This document shows, piece by piece, positions 10,251-25,200 of a stretch of 43,468 nucleotides of DNA. Source of the DNA: Amphimedon queenslandica (lineage: Eukaryota; Porifera; Demospongiae; Haplosclerida; Niphatidae); the NCBI RefSeq assembly GCF_000090795.2, contig NW_003546473.1, forward strand, positions 88,543 to 132,010. Direction: 5' to 3'. The translations under genes and the position numbers were made by a program. Within the stretch, counting starts at the first letter, position 1; each line of letters begins with the position of its first letter. The notes beneath the pieces were generated by a model that saw nothing but the letters and a program-made list of their open reading frames with translations, made no database searches and was not told where the DNA came from.

Positions 10251-13200
10251 ATGGCCGATGAAGGCAGCGAATCTAGCGATGAAGCCTGTGAGGAAGCCAG
10301 GGAAGACGAAAGTACTGATGAGACATCTGAGAAGGAGACTCAAAGTCAAAAGGAGAGCATCTATGATATGACCGATTTACTATTAGATTATATAACTATA
10401 ATGGCAGCCGCCAGAATTCGAAGGAAGGGGGCTGCTGATTTTTCAGACTTGATAAACTGTGCTGATCATGTTAACTATGGCTCTGGTTCTCAAGTAAGTT
10501 TGAGACGTTAAGGATGATATGTTTATGAGGGGTAATATGGGTAGGGATGCTGTTGTGGTTGTAAGGTGTTGTTTAGAATGTAGCTACATGTCAAAGTGCT
10601 AGTTCAAAGAGAACAAACAGGTTGGCATGAAAACTGTCACATACACACAAAAACAGAAGTGCTGTTAAAGTGCAATTTTTGATGCTAAATTTGTCCCCAA
10701 AATTAGAATGCAAAAAGGAGTTTTAAATTATGCAAACAGCAGATGTTAGGTGCTAAAACAGCAGATGTTGGGTGCTAAAACAGCACATGCATTCTGTTTT
10801 GACACATAAATGACAGCTGCTAGTGTAATTAGAATGCCAATATCCATTCTAATTCTGGGGACAAGTTTAGCATCAAAAATTGTGTTATAACAGCACTTCT
10901 GTTTTTTGTGTGTATTCTGAACTGAATTTGACTTAAGCTTTTGCAGGTTAAATGGCTCAATTCCTTTAAATTTTTTTTATTAAGGTCTCCAGTAAAATAA
11001 TGTTTTAAATTATCAATGGCACATACATTATTTGGAGAAGAATAATTGGAATATACGGTTGAGAGCATTGCATGTTAATTGAAAGTGCATTATTAGTGGA
11101 ATGTCAATGGCGATGCTGTCCAAGATAGAGGCCTTGTTGCCAGGTAGAGAATTAAACTGAGCAACTGAAAGTTTCTTGCTTGAGTTTATATAGGAAAGTC
11201 CATAAAAGCAAAAAAAGGTGATTAATGTTTGCTTGCGATGCATTCTTTTAAATCAGCTTTTTCCCTTTCATAAACTTTCCTATGAACTCAAGCAAGTTTG
11301 AGTTCAGCAACTTTCAGTTCCTCTGCTTCTCTACCTGGCAACAAGGCCTCTTTGGACTGCATTGCCATTGATTAACATGTACTTCCCTTGACCGTACATG
11401 TATATTCTAATTCCCCATTCCAGAATAATGAATATGTGCTATTCTGCAAAACTAATGGTATTTTCCTTCTTACATGTAGTTGGGAGGAGCTCCTTTGTAT
11501 ATTGCTATTGAAAAGAGGCACTGTGGCAATGAAACTGTTAACTTGCTTATTGAAAAAGGAGCAATCTTTATATTTGATTTTATGGTTAGTTCATAATTTT
11601 CTTACAATTTTAATGTATATTTCTGTATGTTCTTTGCATACCATAATTATGTAATACTGTAGTAACAATAATAACTGTCAATTACAATAAATAATGAGCG
11701 ATCAAAAGCTATTCACTACATGTATGCTAGTGTGTTATTGCTCTATACAATACATGTACATGTAAATATATGTTTGTAGATAGGTGTTTCCTGTCTTCAA
11801 TTGAGCCTTGTTAATGTTTCTCTAATTGGTACTTTGAGACCAAACATTGCCTATGTCCTATTCCACTGAGGGACAAAAATACTGTAGATGTTGATTTTTT
11901 ATTCTGTTTGAAAGTTGAAAAAATTGGCAATTCAAAAGTTTTCTAGCATTTAATATTTGTCAATTTGTGCTATGAACTACAATGTACACTATGCATTCTA
12001 CAGTAATTACATGTACAAATGTATGTGTAATTAACTACACTAGTGATTAGCATGTGTCACTGTAAAGTACAGTTTTTTTCAATTTCTGCTTATTTCTTGT
12101 TAATTTAAAGCTCTAATTTTTGGCTATAATCACTGTGTATACAATTTAGTTGTAAGCCCATGGCCTTACAAATTGTTGTGATTATATTTATAGGTTTATT
12201 TTACTTTTTAGTATAATGAATCAACTGCACTGCATGTTGCTGCTAAGATTAATTGCCTTGATATTGTTCAGCTGCTAATCGATGAAGGAGTTGATGTAAA
12301 TGTTGCAAATAAGGTTAGTTATGATAATTGAGGAAAGTTTGAGCAACTTCCACAACATTTACTTACTCATGTACATGTACATGTACATTACTTGATAATA
12401 ATAATATATAATTTTAATGTATAAATACTATACATGTATAGCCCAATACATGTATATCTGCCCAAGGCAAAGCTGAAGGCAGTGAGTAGTGGAGATCTAG
12501 AGAAACCATGGCTCATACAATACAAGGCCGTCAGAACCACTGAAGCTGGTGAGGTTTTAGCCTCACCACATTTATAGCACCAATATTTTATTTTTATTTA
12601 AGCATTTAAAAAAATTAATTTTATGGGTGTGGTCAATGTTGTTTACTTGGAAAACTGAACTGAAATCATAGATACTATGCTGGAATAGAGTATTGCTTGT
12701 ATAAAGAATCAAAAATTGAATTGCTACTAGACATACTGTACGGTTCGTAAATTTCGTGGGGTATTAATTTTCGTTAATTTTTATCCACAAAATTTTAACC
12801 CCTACCCACCCACACATAAAAACTAATTAACGGGCCATGCAGAGCTCTAGCTACCATTTCCAAGCCAGTGGAGGAGCCAAAGTCTTTGTCTATTACTCCA
12901 TATTCCACTATAAGCCATGTGTTGAAAGCTAGTCCAGTAGATCCAAGTGAAAAGACGTTTGCTAACTGCCATCCACGAATATTTGTACCCACGAATATTA
13001 GCTTCTAAGGACATTTTGGAGAAAACACGAAATTTTGGACCCTCGAATATTACCAACCGTACGGTAGAAGTAATAGGCTACTATCTAGATATAAAAGAAG
13101 TAACATAGAAGTAATATTTTTGGTACATTTTTACAATCTGACTTGTCTTAAATTTTAAAAAACTTTTATGGTAATTAACTTGATTAGTGCAAGTGTACGT

Positions 13201-16200
13201 GTATGTATAAGTGTATACATATATGCCATTGTATAAGTAAAACGTCCATTATGCATTATAGCTAAAATATTTGCGCTGGGCCCACTTCACTCACCCATAG
13301 CCTCATTACTTCTACATTGCTTCCAGCGGCCCTGCATTATGTTGTATAGTACTGTCAATTTTGAGTAAAATTAATTAGAACTAGTGTGAAATCTTCCTAT
13401 TCTTCTAGGAAAAAGAACTTTCTTGTATGAGCTTTACAGAAACATGATTTTGATTTGATATAAGTTTTTAATATCCTCTAGTTTTTAGGTCTTATTATCA
13501 GTACATGTACATGTATACTCTCTTATTTTCAAATTTTAAAATATGATCACCACATTCTATTTTAGGAGAAGAAGACTCCTCTGCATTATGCTGCCAGAAG
13601 TGGTTCTGATATTATAGTTAGTATATTAGTAAACCATGGAGCTGATGTTAATGCTGTAGATGAGGTTAGCATGTCCATGTGCAATATTAATTAATTATGC
13701 AGTAAATTACAATATACATTGTACATGCACATTTATGCAACAAAAATGAACTTTATGCATGCATGTACATGTACATAATGTTCATGTACATTGTAAATGT
13801 CTGTAGCTGTATGTACATTAGGCCTGGGGTAATAGCAAGAGTATATAATATGTAATGGTAATTGTAAGTTTTGTAATAGTAATGATTACAGCTAGGGTAC
13901 CAAGTAATACTAATAATAATAGTAATATCAAGAGTCCATTATATTTAGAGAGAGTGTCAAACTGCCCTTTAGTGCTAGTGATATCACCGCGTAGAAGCTT
14001 TAATTAGCGCTTCCTTTGATGTTCAGAAGAATGAAGAATGAGAATGAATTAATTGTGCCAAGAGGCATGTCATTTAAATAACTAGACCGTGCCCTTTGTG
14101 TTTCATGTGTATAAGCATTGTTTGGAGAAGTCCAGGAAGAGCTGCTACAGCAACAAAATCCTGATGATGAGAGACTTGGTGGAGTAGGAGGAAGTGTTGA
14201 TTCAACAGGCACACCAACTGGAGGTGGGAGAAAAGATCTAGAGGCTCCTATGAACCACAAGTGGCTCAGCAGAGATCTAAGACTAAAAAATGCTTAATAA
14301 AAATGAAAGGACAGCTATAATTGCAGACATGCATAACATATTCATTTCTCTTCACAAGTATTTTAACTCTAGATGTCAGTCCAAGGGGAGGGTGGTCATA
14401 GAGCTTCTGATGAGTGAGAACTAGACACTGTTGGTCATCATCTGTGCTACACTTCACAACTAGAAACCCTTTTAGGTTAATAAATAGACAGGAGTACAAG
14501 AGATCAGTGTCTATAGTAGCTTGGGGGCAGGGCCATAGCAGACGGTACGGTTGCTATGGTTTAGGCCGGACCAAAAATCGAAAATGGTGTCGAGGGGGTA
14601 TTTATACTAGACGAATGTAAAACATTGAAAAGGCAAGCACAAGCATACACTGACTTGCATGCATGGCCCATTGGAAGACAATTTTATAGCTTGCTCTTTA
14701 TTAGCAAAGAATCTCAGCTGCAATTTAAACATAATTTAACTGTATAGCTAGGCACAGTACTGCTATAGGCCTTCTTTTCTTTGACTTTGCCAATCAAAAT
14801 AATTAAAGCTTAAAGACCTTTAAGATTTAGATCTACATGTATATCTGCTTTCTTAACTTCTTTCTGCTGGAGAAGTGCCTGGACAACAGATCAGTCTTAT
14901 TTGCTGCAAGTAAGCTTCAGTAAGATTTCCTCGAGCTCGTTTCACATAACTTGATAGTTGCCATTTTTGTTTCATTGCAACCACACCCACACCAATGAAA
15001 ATATTTCATCAGAATGCTACCACATTAGATCATTGTTTTAAATAGAGAGTAGTGCACACATGGGGTGTGATCAGAATAGGTGTGACTGGAGACACACATA
15101 CATACAAACATACATACATACATACAGAAGACTTCTCACCTGAGTGGGGCTCGCCCCAACTAACTGTAAATCAATTTTTAATTAATTAAAACCAGACACA
15201 CCCTCAGCATCAGACATCAGCATGGCTTGTAGTAGTAGAAGCAGCTCTTCTTCGAGTTTGCCTGACCTTCCTGTGACTCCCACAGCACTCTTTTGGTAAA
15301 ACAAAAGTAGTACACCGTTCTTTCCAAGGTTTCACTTTTAAATATCAATAATAACCTTGATAATAACAATAAAATTGCGATAATTGACCACACCCCTTAT
15401 GAATAATTGATTAGGTCACCAAATTTTTTTCCACACTCCGTGTGTCAAGAAACCGTACCCTTCCCAATTTTCTTCCTACAACCCTGCTTGGGGGCTTTCT
15501 TGACAAGTGTGTCTGGTGCCTGCTACACTTGAGGTAGTCTGTGGCCATTTTATAATTAAAAGTAGCTGAGTACACACCCTAGCATGGGAATGAGTCTGGA
15601 GAGTTTTAATTTTATTCTTGCCACCTATCGAGTGCGTGGAAATAGCCAAAGATAAACAAGAAACTTCTACGCGGTGATATCACTAGCACTATAGGGCAGT
15701 TTGACACTCTCTCTAAATATAATGGACTCTTGGTAATATGTAATTGTCAATTAAAGTAATATGTAATCACAGATATTATCTGTAAGTGTTACACTAATGA
15801 GTTAATTAATTAAATACTATAAAAATGACTTATTAGACTATTTTTATTAATAACCTATTAAAAATCTCTATGACATATTGTAATAGTAATACCCATCATG
15901 TACTCTTGGTAATAGTAATATACTTTATTGTAATAGTAATAGTAATAGATTACATTTATTTGTAATTGACCCCAGGCCTGTGTAACATGTACATCAAATG
16001 CCTCTTTGTTCAAAAAACCCACCCGCTTTACCTACATGCATATTTCATGTTATAGTGCTTTTTTATACTTGAAAATGGGGTGCAGTTCTTCACTGATTCT
16101 TCACTCTTTTCATTATCATACCAAGAGTGTACTCTTGATAATACTGTACCAGATAATTTATTAGCAAAAAATTATATTAGCAGTTTCTGGTTATGTAATG

Positions 16201-19200
16201 AAGTAATGCCAATATAGATGTTGCCAAAATTCCAAAAATTGCCAGTGTAAAATTACTGTTTGCAAACAAATTTGATTAGCAGATACATGTACATGCATTA
16301 CTTTTGTCAATAAATCATCTTATTCAGTATTTTACAATGTATTATATAGTGGGTAATTTTGGATGAGATAAATTTTGGTGAATTTGGCATTTTGATAGCC
16401 ATTCACCAAATTAAACCCACCATTTTGTACCATTATGTGCATGCTCAATGGCATATGGCCACAAATTTGCTAATTAAAACCAGCCAATTACCAAAATTTT
16501 AGCAAAATATCTCCTCCACTATACAGTGCTATCTTTGATACAAATGCTATAGGAATAGGATCATGTTTGCTAGTAAATTTTTGTATCAATTTTTTACTCG
16601 TAGTATCAAGAGACTCCTTTACATTATGCTGCTAGAAGAGGTTCTAAAATTATAGTTTTTATACTTTTAAACAATGAGGCTAATGTTAATGCTATTGACA
16701 AAGTAAGTCTGATGGTTATACAGCACATATGTGTACATGTAATTACAGACTGCATCTCTTTGCAGCTTCTACTGTACATTATTTTAGTGGAGCCAGATTT
16801 GTTTTATTTTCACATGATTGTTTGAATATGAATCTAATTTTCTCTTTTATACATACATGTACATGTAGTGGAAACTGACAGCATTGGAAATTGCTATTAA
16901 AGAGGGACATACCGAAGTTGTTGAATTGCTGATGGACAAAGGAGCAATCTATGAATTTCATTATATTGTTAGTCATGATTTTTGCATGTCTATTTGTCAT
17001 CCAAAAGTTATTATAGACATTTTAATGACTGCATTGTACATGTAGATCTAATTCTTGGTTTTAATCCTATTTTTACTTTTAGCGTAACCAACCAACTGCA
17101 CTCCATATTGCTGCTGAAACATTGTATCCTAATATTGTTGAACTATTAATTAAAAAAGGGATTAATGTAAACATTAAAGATAAGGTTAGTCATACTTACA
17201 TGTAGATGTATATGCTGTATGTCATTTAATAAAAACAAAATGTCTTTCTTGCAAAGAGCCATTGTTCATGTGCCATATAGCATGGAATTTTGGAAGGAGT
17301 GAAATTTGACGAATTGCTAAATTTTGGTGATTAGTTAGTTTTAATTTGGCGAATTTGTGGCCACGTGCCATTGAGCATGCGCTAATGGCTCAAAATGGCG
17401 GATTTTATTTTGGCGATTGAATGGCTATGAAAATGCCAAATTTCCCAAATTTAATTTCCTCCAAAATTTTCCACTTTATGGTATTACAGTGTACATTTAC
17501 ATGAACATGTAATTTGGTGTTAAGTGACAAAATTTAATTAGAATTATCTAGTTTTCACAAAATTTTCATAATACTAATCAGAGCTACTGTACATGTATTT
17601 TAGCTAGAGCTGAAACGAATACTACATTTACTGTTCAAATAGTTGTGCGTCTTAACAAACAAATAATCAAATAATTGGTTTAAATAAACAATGTAAATCA
17701 TTGATAAAATATTACACAGTAAAATAGTGTGTGGGTGAGTGACAATTGTTAAACCACAAAAATGTACAGTATACATTGGTTTAAATGGAGGGTTCTTGTT
17801 CAAAAAGACTAGCGCTATGTCAACATTTTCAGGTTTCAGACATGCTCTGAGCTTGTTGACAATCAATCCAGAAGTTGAAAAAACTCATTCTGCAGGTACT
17901 GAAGTGGCTGGGAAACACATCAGTTTTCTGGCTATCTTAGCCAATCTGGGAAATTTAATTTCTCCTCATTCTTCCTCCGCCATTTTAAAGGATTACCATC
18001 TGGATTAAGGGGAGGCTCATTAATGAAGTATTGCAATTGCATCTCCTGGTGACTGGTCATTGATGTAGATTGAGAGTTATCTGAGCTAAGTCCCAGAAGA
18101 AAGCTCATAGCACTATCACCTGTCTTTTTCTTCTTTGCCGGGGGTTCCTCTTGCTCATCTGCTGATAGCTTACCTCTTCAATGTGTAGCAGTGGACCCCA
18201 GGTATAGCCATCTGCGTTTTACAAATGATAGCCTAAGAAAACAGATTCGTGAGGAACTAGGAGATAAGTGGAATTAGTATTGACACTAATACTGCTAGTT
18301 AATCAGTGGAGGGAAATGCTTCTCCAATTCTTCAGTTATAATTTGTTTGAACTGCTTTACTGAAGAAAGATCATCATTATTCAACCAAATGGTGGCTCAA
18401 GAGCCCATTGATGACAGGATAGATCACTGAGCAAGAAACATAGGTGTCTGAGCTTAGCACAGTAGTTGCTATTTGTAGTGGCTTTAGTACAGTCACCACC
18501 TGAGATAATAGCTCCCAATGCATGTCCTTCAAATCATGGTATTGATGCTCAGGTTTTGTAAAACTTGGATCCTGAATGACTGCGTATATTGCTACACACT
18601 GATCAACAAGACGCTCTAGCATGTAGTAAGTGGAGTTCCGTGTTGAAACATCCTGGACATGAAGCCCTGTCATGGTAACTACGCTATGTTTAAAATGCCC
18701 AATAATCTTCCTACTGAAAGCAATCATTTGACTTATTGCTGAAACCTCAAGTTTTGCATTTACACATAGCTGGAGACTATGGGCACCACAACCAAAGCAA
18801 TCCCAACCCGTCAGACAAAGCCCACTAATCGCATTTGCTGCATTATCTCTAATGCATGCTGGTATCGTATCTTATTACCAGAGAGGAGATGCCAGTCATC
18901 AGCTACCTTCAGCAACTTGTCAGCTATGTGCTGCCCTGTGTGACGCTCAGGCATTTCCTCTGTCACCAGCACTTTGCTCTGCAGCTGCCACTCATCATCT
19001 ATAATGTGAACAGTAACAGTCATGTATGTGTGAATAGCAGCACTTGTCCATATATCAGTCGTTAGTCCAACGCTGACACTATTTTATCAAGGTTACCAGC
19101 TGATCTTTTTCTGTGTCGTAGAGACAGTGACATACTGTACTGCAATGTGACTGTGTGAAGGCACCCTGTAACCAGGTTCAACGTAAGACATAAGGTTTTT

Positions 19201-22200
19201 GAAGCCGTCACAAGCTGCCATACATATTGGACGGAGGTCCCTAGCTACTATCTCTGCAATTTGTCATGTTATCTCCTTCTACCTTACCATAGAACACTTT
19301 TTTGGAGCCAGGAAATTGTCCATGGTAGCACTGGACTTGCTATCAGAGCTACTAGAACTACAAAGATCAGGATGACGAAACAGAAGATGGCTCTTCATTG
19401 ACAATGTTCCACCGTGAAAAGCTGAAACGGTCTTACATACTTTACACTCCACCTTTTTATTTGCTGTCTTCTCAAAGTGATCCCAGGCAGGGCTCCTGAG
19501 CGATCTAGCACAGTTAGCCATGGCAAAAGTAGTACCACTGTCTTGCTCGTCTTCAGAACAGCATTACAGTCACAGGTGGAGAGTTATTGTGGTTCATTAA
19601 TTACCCATTAATTACGAATTAATTATTAATTTATCAGTAGTTAATAAAACGAATAATCCAAATAGTTATAATATTAGTCGAATAGCAGCAAAACGAACGA
19701 TTATTCAAATGATAAACTATTTGTTTCAGCCCTAATTTTAGCATACTGACATTTGGCTGGTACATGTATATAATTGAACTACCGTATTTCCTCGAATAGA
19801 CCCCGCGGTTACTATTAATTTCAGGAAAAATAATATTAGGCTATTATTTGAGGGTTGGTACTATTTGAGGGCAGGCACTAATAATTTCATCTGAGGCTAA
19901 TACCTCTGCTAATAATCTGTGAGGCCTTAATCTTCTGTTAGGAGAAGTCTTGCTTTACTACCTCAAGATGTTTAGAGTGCAGCTCTAGCTACTGGAAGCT
20001 TTTTAACTCACGAGAGAAATTAAGAATGCCCAGCAATAGCGGTAGTACTCTGGTACTGGTAGTAGTAAGTGAGGCTCTTTTCCCTCGTCTTTTCCAGTAT
20101 TTATCTTCTTGGTTGTTTACAGTGCTTTTAACAACTAGATCAACCAAAGGATACCTGTTTGCTCAAGTTCAGTGCATAGATTAGATACTAGTATCTATGC
20201 ACTGGACTTAAGCAAATAGTTGGCATGCTCAGCACCATTAATTAATGCCACACCCAAAATTTATTGATGCGGGTACAATTAGAGGGCGGCTATTATTTCA
20301 CTCAAAAGTTGACAGGTGCGGGGACTATTTGAGGGCAGGTGATAATTGACGTGTGGGGTCTATTCGAGGAAATACGGTAATTATTTATGAACAAAGTTAT
20401 TAACAATTCCCATATAGAAATTTCAAGCTTGCTACAAGCTTGTTACAACCGGTTCACAACCTCGCAAGGTTGTAGCAACCTGGTAACAGCCTTGTACAAA
20501 AGTGATAAAGTTGTGAGCAACCTAGTGACAACCTTGTATAAAAAGTGCTGAAGTTGTGACTAACATGTTACAAACATAACAACCTTGTGACAAGGTTGTC
20601 TGAAGGTTGGCAGGAAACTGAGGTTTCATTAAGTGCGCCCCACGATGATATGAAGCTATTGCTACCATATATAAGGGGACCATTGACGAGCCCTTGTACA
20701 AGTCAATAATGATAGCATTAATATGCATCCACATCTTTATACATTAGCTACATGTATCATAGATACATTACAAGTATCTAGAAATCATTTGACATTATAT
20801 GGGATTAAGATGACAATATTAATTATGTGTTGATAGGCTTTCAGATTATAGTTATTCTATTGAATTTATTGTACATTGTGATAAGGTTGTCACCATTGTG
20901 ACAAGGTTGTCACAAGGTTGTTACATGGTTGTCATAAGGTGGAAAACGGTTCAATTCCAGGGTTTTTACAAGGTGGTGACCACCTAGTAACAACAACCTT
21001 GTTACAAGGTTGCCACAACCATGCCGCAACCTTGTTTTTTTCTTGTTTTTTCCTTGTTTTTTTTATATGGGAGGGCTTTTTAAATGTCCCAGGTTTTTCA
21101 CTACCTGGCATGCAAATGTTTTCTCTCACTAATACTTACATAGAAGTTTTCTTAATCTTCTATTGCTTTTGGAGAAGCCTTAAATAAATCTTTGTGTGTA
21201 TCTTGCTCAAAACTTTGCCCCATTCAAGGCCCTATTGAAAGTCAGGCCATTTTGAGTACCTTGACACACTTAAATGTATTTTTAAAATTTATAAATTTTA
21301 TTATTAACACTATAAATAACTGATGAAATTAATTTTTGCACAGACCTACATGTAAATTAGTGATTGTAAAGTTTTTCTGTGGAGTGTTTATTCAAACAAA
21401 TACAATTTTGAAAGCACTTATCCCAAATTTCAGAAAAACAATACACACAGCACTGACAGGTACAAGTTGATATACAAAGTAGAATAAAGTGCATGCATCT
21501 CCATTTACATGTACATGTAAATGTAACTGTAGTTTGATTACCATCTACATCAGTTTGTTTATATTAGTACATGATACACTATACACTATCAACATACATG
21601 TACATGTACACACTAGTGCACTAGACTCATACAGGTACATGCACCATGCAATCACTTTACATACACTATACACTATGACTACATGTAAGGTAACTAACTC
21701 CAGAAGTATTAGAATGTACATTAAACCTCTGAGTCTTTGTCAAATAAATTTTATTTATGTCTGTAAGGTTTAAACAATTTTAGAGATAATTAATGTACAT
21801 GTAATTGTTGTATATAATAATTACACTCTAACAGCCATTAACATTTTTAGCATACAATATAGTTGCTCAACACTATCAGGCATTGGCAGTAAAAAAGTTT
21901 ACCAACAAAGCTTCATTGAGATTTCAAATTATTTTCAATTTGGATTTTGAGTAACAACAATACTTTGCATAGAAATTACAAATTTATATTTTAAGATAAT
22001 TTATTACAATATTGATTAATATTGTTTATGCTAAATAGCGATGCTACTTGATATTTAAGCATATAGTTTCTGTAAAACTTGTTTTAGTTATTGGTAATTT
22101 AATGCTTATTCTGTTTGTAGGATCAAAAGACTCCTCTACATTATTCTGCTAAAAGTGGTTTTGAGATTATAATTAATGTATTAGTAAAAAATGGAGCTGA

Positions 22201-25200
22201 TGTTAATGCTATAGATGAGGTTAGTACATTAACTGTTTTTGTTCCTGGTACATGTATTGCTAGTAACCAGTGTAGGTTTTCAACAGCACAATTAATCAAC
22301 AATATGTAGTGCTATGATTGGCTCACAATTGGAGACAAATGCTTGGTTGCCGGGGCTGTCATACTGAGCCAGTTTGCGCCCGGCTCAGTGTTGGTCCTGG
22401 TTGAATACTCCAACCAGCTCCCTTTCTTTCTGAGATTATGGGCTTTTGACCTAGCTGCACGCCTTAAACCCACCTGAGGTCATTAATGCTTATTCTGTTT
22501 GTAGGATCAAAAGACTCCTCTACATTATTCTGCTAAAAGTGGTTTTGAGAATATAGTTAATGTATTAGTGAAAAATGGAGCTGATGTTAATGCTATAGAT
22601 GAGGTTAGTACATTAACTGTTTTTGTTCCTGGTATGTGTACTTACAGATGTATTGCTAGTAACCAGTGTCGGTTTTCAACAGCACAATTAATCAACAATA
22701 TGTAGTGCTATGATTGGCTAACAATTGGAGACTAATGCTTGGTTGCTGTGGCTGTCATACTGAGCCAGTTTGCGCCCAGCTCAGTGTTGGTCCTGGTTGA
22801 ATACTCTAACCAGCTCCCTTTCTTTCTGAGATTATGGGCTTTTGACCTAGCTGCACGCCTTAAACCCACCTGAGGTCATTAATGCTTATTCTGTTTGTAG
22901 GATCAAAAGACTCCTCTACATTATTCTGCTAAAAGAGGTTTTGAGAATATAGTTAATGTATTAGTAAAAAATGGAGCTGATGTTAATGCTATAGATGAGG
23001 TTAGTACATTAACTGTTATTGTTCCTGGTACATGTACTAACAGATGTATTGCTAGTAACCAGTGTGGGTTTTTAACAGCACAATTAATCAACAATATATA
23101 CATGTACATGTATGTATATTACCCACCCAGCCCTACTCAAAATTGTAGTGTGCTTAGTTTCCTTTGTTTCCACTTCTACATATACATCCTTTGCTACATC
23201 TGTTGATATAAATATGCAAATCCAAGCAATTCAAAACATTGATTTTTGATCTGATAGTGTTTGTAAAAGAAAATACAAATGTTTGCTCAAGGAAGTAGGG
23301 AACCCCATGCAAACTTCCTTATTTAATATAATCTTTTCATGATTTTACTTTTTTTGGATAGCATGTCCCAGCCTGTATGTCCTTTTTGTTTTTTTGCAGC
23401 TAGCCCATGCATGCCTCACAGCCTATTGCGTATAGGACGTTCCTTTTGTGTATTTTAATACTGACACTAATCTTCCTATAACCTGTAAATTTAAGCAATT
23501 AATTAACTGCTTGGTTATTGCATATGGTCATGGTAGAAATTTTGTGCTAGTATCATATTTTCTTTTTTTAGTTGGGATTGACTGCTTTGTACATTGCTAT
23601 TGAAAATAGACACATTAAAGTTATTGAATTACTTATTGACAAAGGAGCAAGTGTCAAGTTTAATCATTTGATACATGTAAGTCATAATTTTAGATTCTGT
23701 TTAATATAATACTGTAGGTCAGGATATATTTGTGGCTGCTTATTTTCGTGATTTTTTTCCACACTCAGCAATTACTATAGCTACCAGATGCAATTTTAAT
23801 TGAAAAAGCCACACTATTAATAGCAAAGCACTCTGTTGCAATGTTTTTGTGGTTGTTATTTTTGTTGTTACTAATCCTTGATCTCTTGCTTGGTCCAATC
23901 TTGGGACTATCCCAATTATTGACTTGGGTGTAGTTAATTATTGCCGGCATGTGGACCAGCAAGGATTTGCAGCAAAGATCTCGGAGGTAGAGGTCCATAC
24001 AAGAAGCTAATGGATAGAGAACCACTTGCTATTAATAAATGGCGGAGTATGGCTTCATTAAAGCTACTAAAGAATAGAACACTGTAAACATATGGTCTTA
24101 TTGTCATAGCAACACTATTGGTTTCCATGGTATTTAATTGAACCTTTTTATTAGTTTTTTGTTGCAAAAATAAGCAGCCACAAATATATCCTGACCTACA
24201 ATGCATATGGTACATTGTATGATTGCACATATAACTGCATGTACATGTATATACATGTAATGCATGTATTTAACCTCAAAGTTGAACATTGTGGCATAAC
24301 ATCACTTTCACATGCAGTATACCGTATAAGTGGTTTTTTAGGGTTGCAAAATTTGTGAATTTTGCAGATTCTTTGCTGATTTGCAAAAATAAAATTCGCA
24401 AAAATTAATTTAATACAGTACCCGCATGGCATACATGATTAAATTTGTGAAATTAAAATCTGCAAATTGGAATTTTAGTAGATTTTGCGAAATATAATTC
24501 CCTTGAAGAAAACCACGTTTACGGTACATTGTACTTCACTGTTAGTGGATATTGTACTTCTATAGGATTAGAGTGGTTGTGGTTCCAAGTGATATGCCTT
24601 CTATCCCACAAAGAAAATATAGAGCTACATGTACATGTTGTATACTTATGCATTGCACTGTTTTGCAACCAGGTTTCCAATTGATGATTGTTGTTTTTAA
24701 TATTGGTGATTTCACTTGTAAATCGCCATTTGCCATAATAAACCTCCAAATTATAAGGTAATTCTGTATTTGGTTTTGTAAGTCAATAGTACACACATGT
24801 GTATGTTCAAGAAGTAGTGTATTGATCCATAAAAAAGTATACATCTACATGTATGTGTACATGTATGTCATGTTTTACTCTGATTGGAGTGATTTTAGTT
24901 GTGCCATAGGTACATGTACCCTGATAACTTCAACACTGTCATCACTGTCATACAGTTTTATTTACTTGCATCTCGTTTTTAGTATATGAAACCAACAGCA
25001 CTGCACATTGCTTACAAAAATATACATTTTGATTCTACTAAAATTTTTGAACTACTGAAGACCAAGGTTAGTGATTATTATATGTGGGTTTTTTTGTTGC
25101 TTGTACTAATTTTGTCAGTTTCCTCCATACTTGTATAAGTGAGTCTCAGACTCCTGTTTGATATGCATGTATTATTTTTAACTATGAGACATTTTTGATT

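Noticed and set aside
12795-13056. Two overlapping minus-strand frames as a small protein
   Set aside because: They lie wholly within the MITE at 12734-13066 and overlap each other in different frames.
18856-19065. Plus-strand frame inside the hAT element
   Set aside because: Shadow of the minus-strand transposase remnant.
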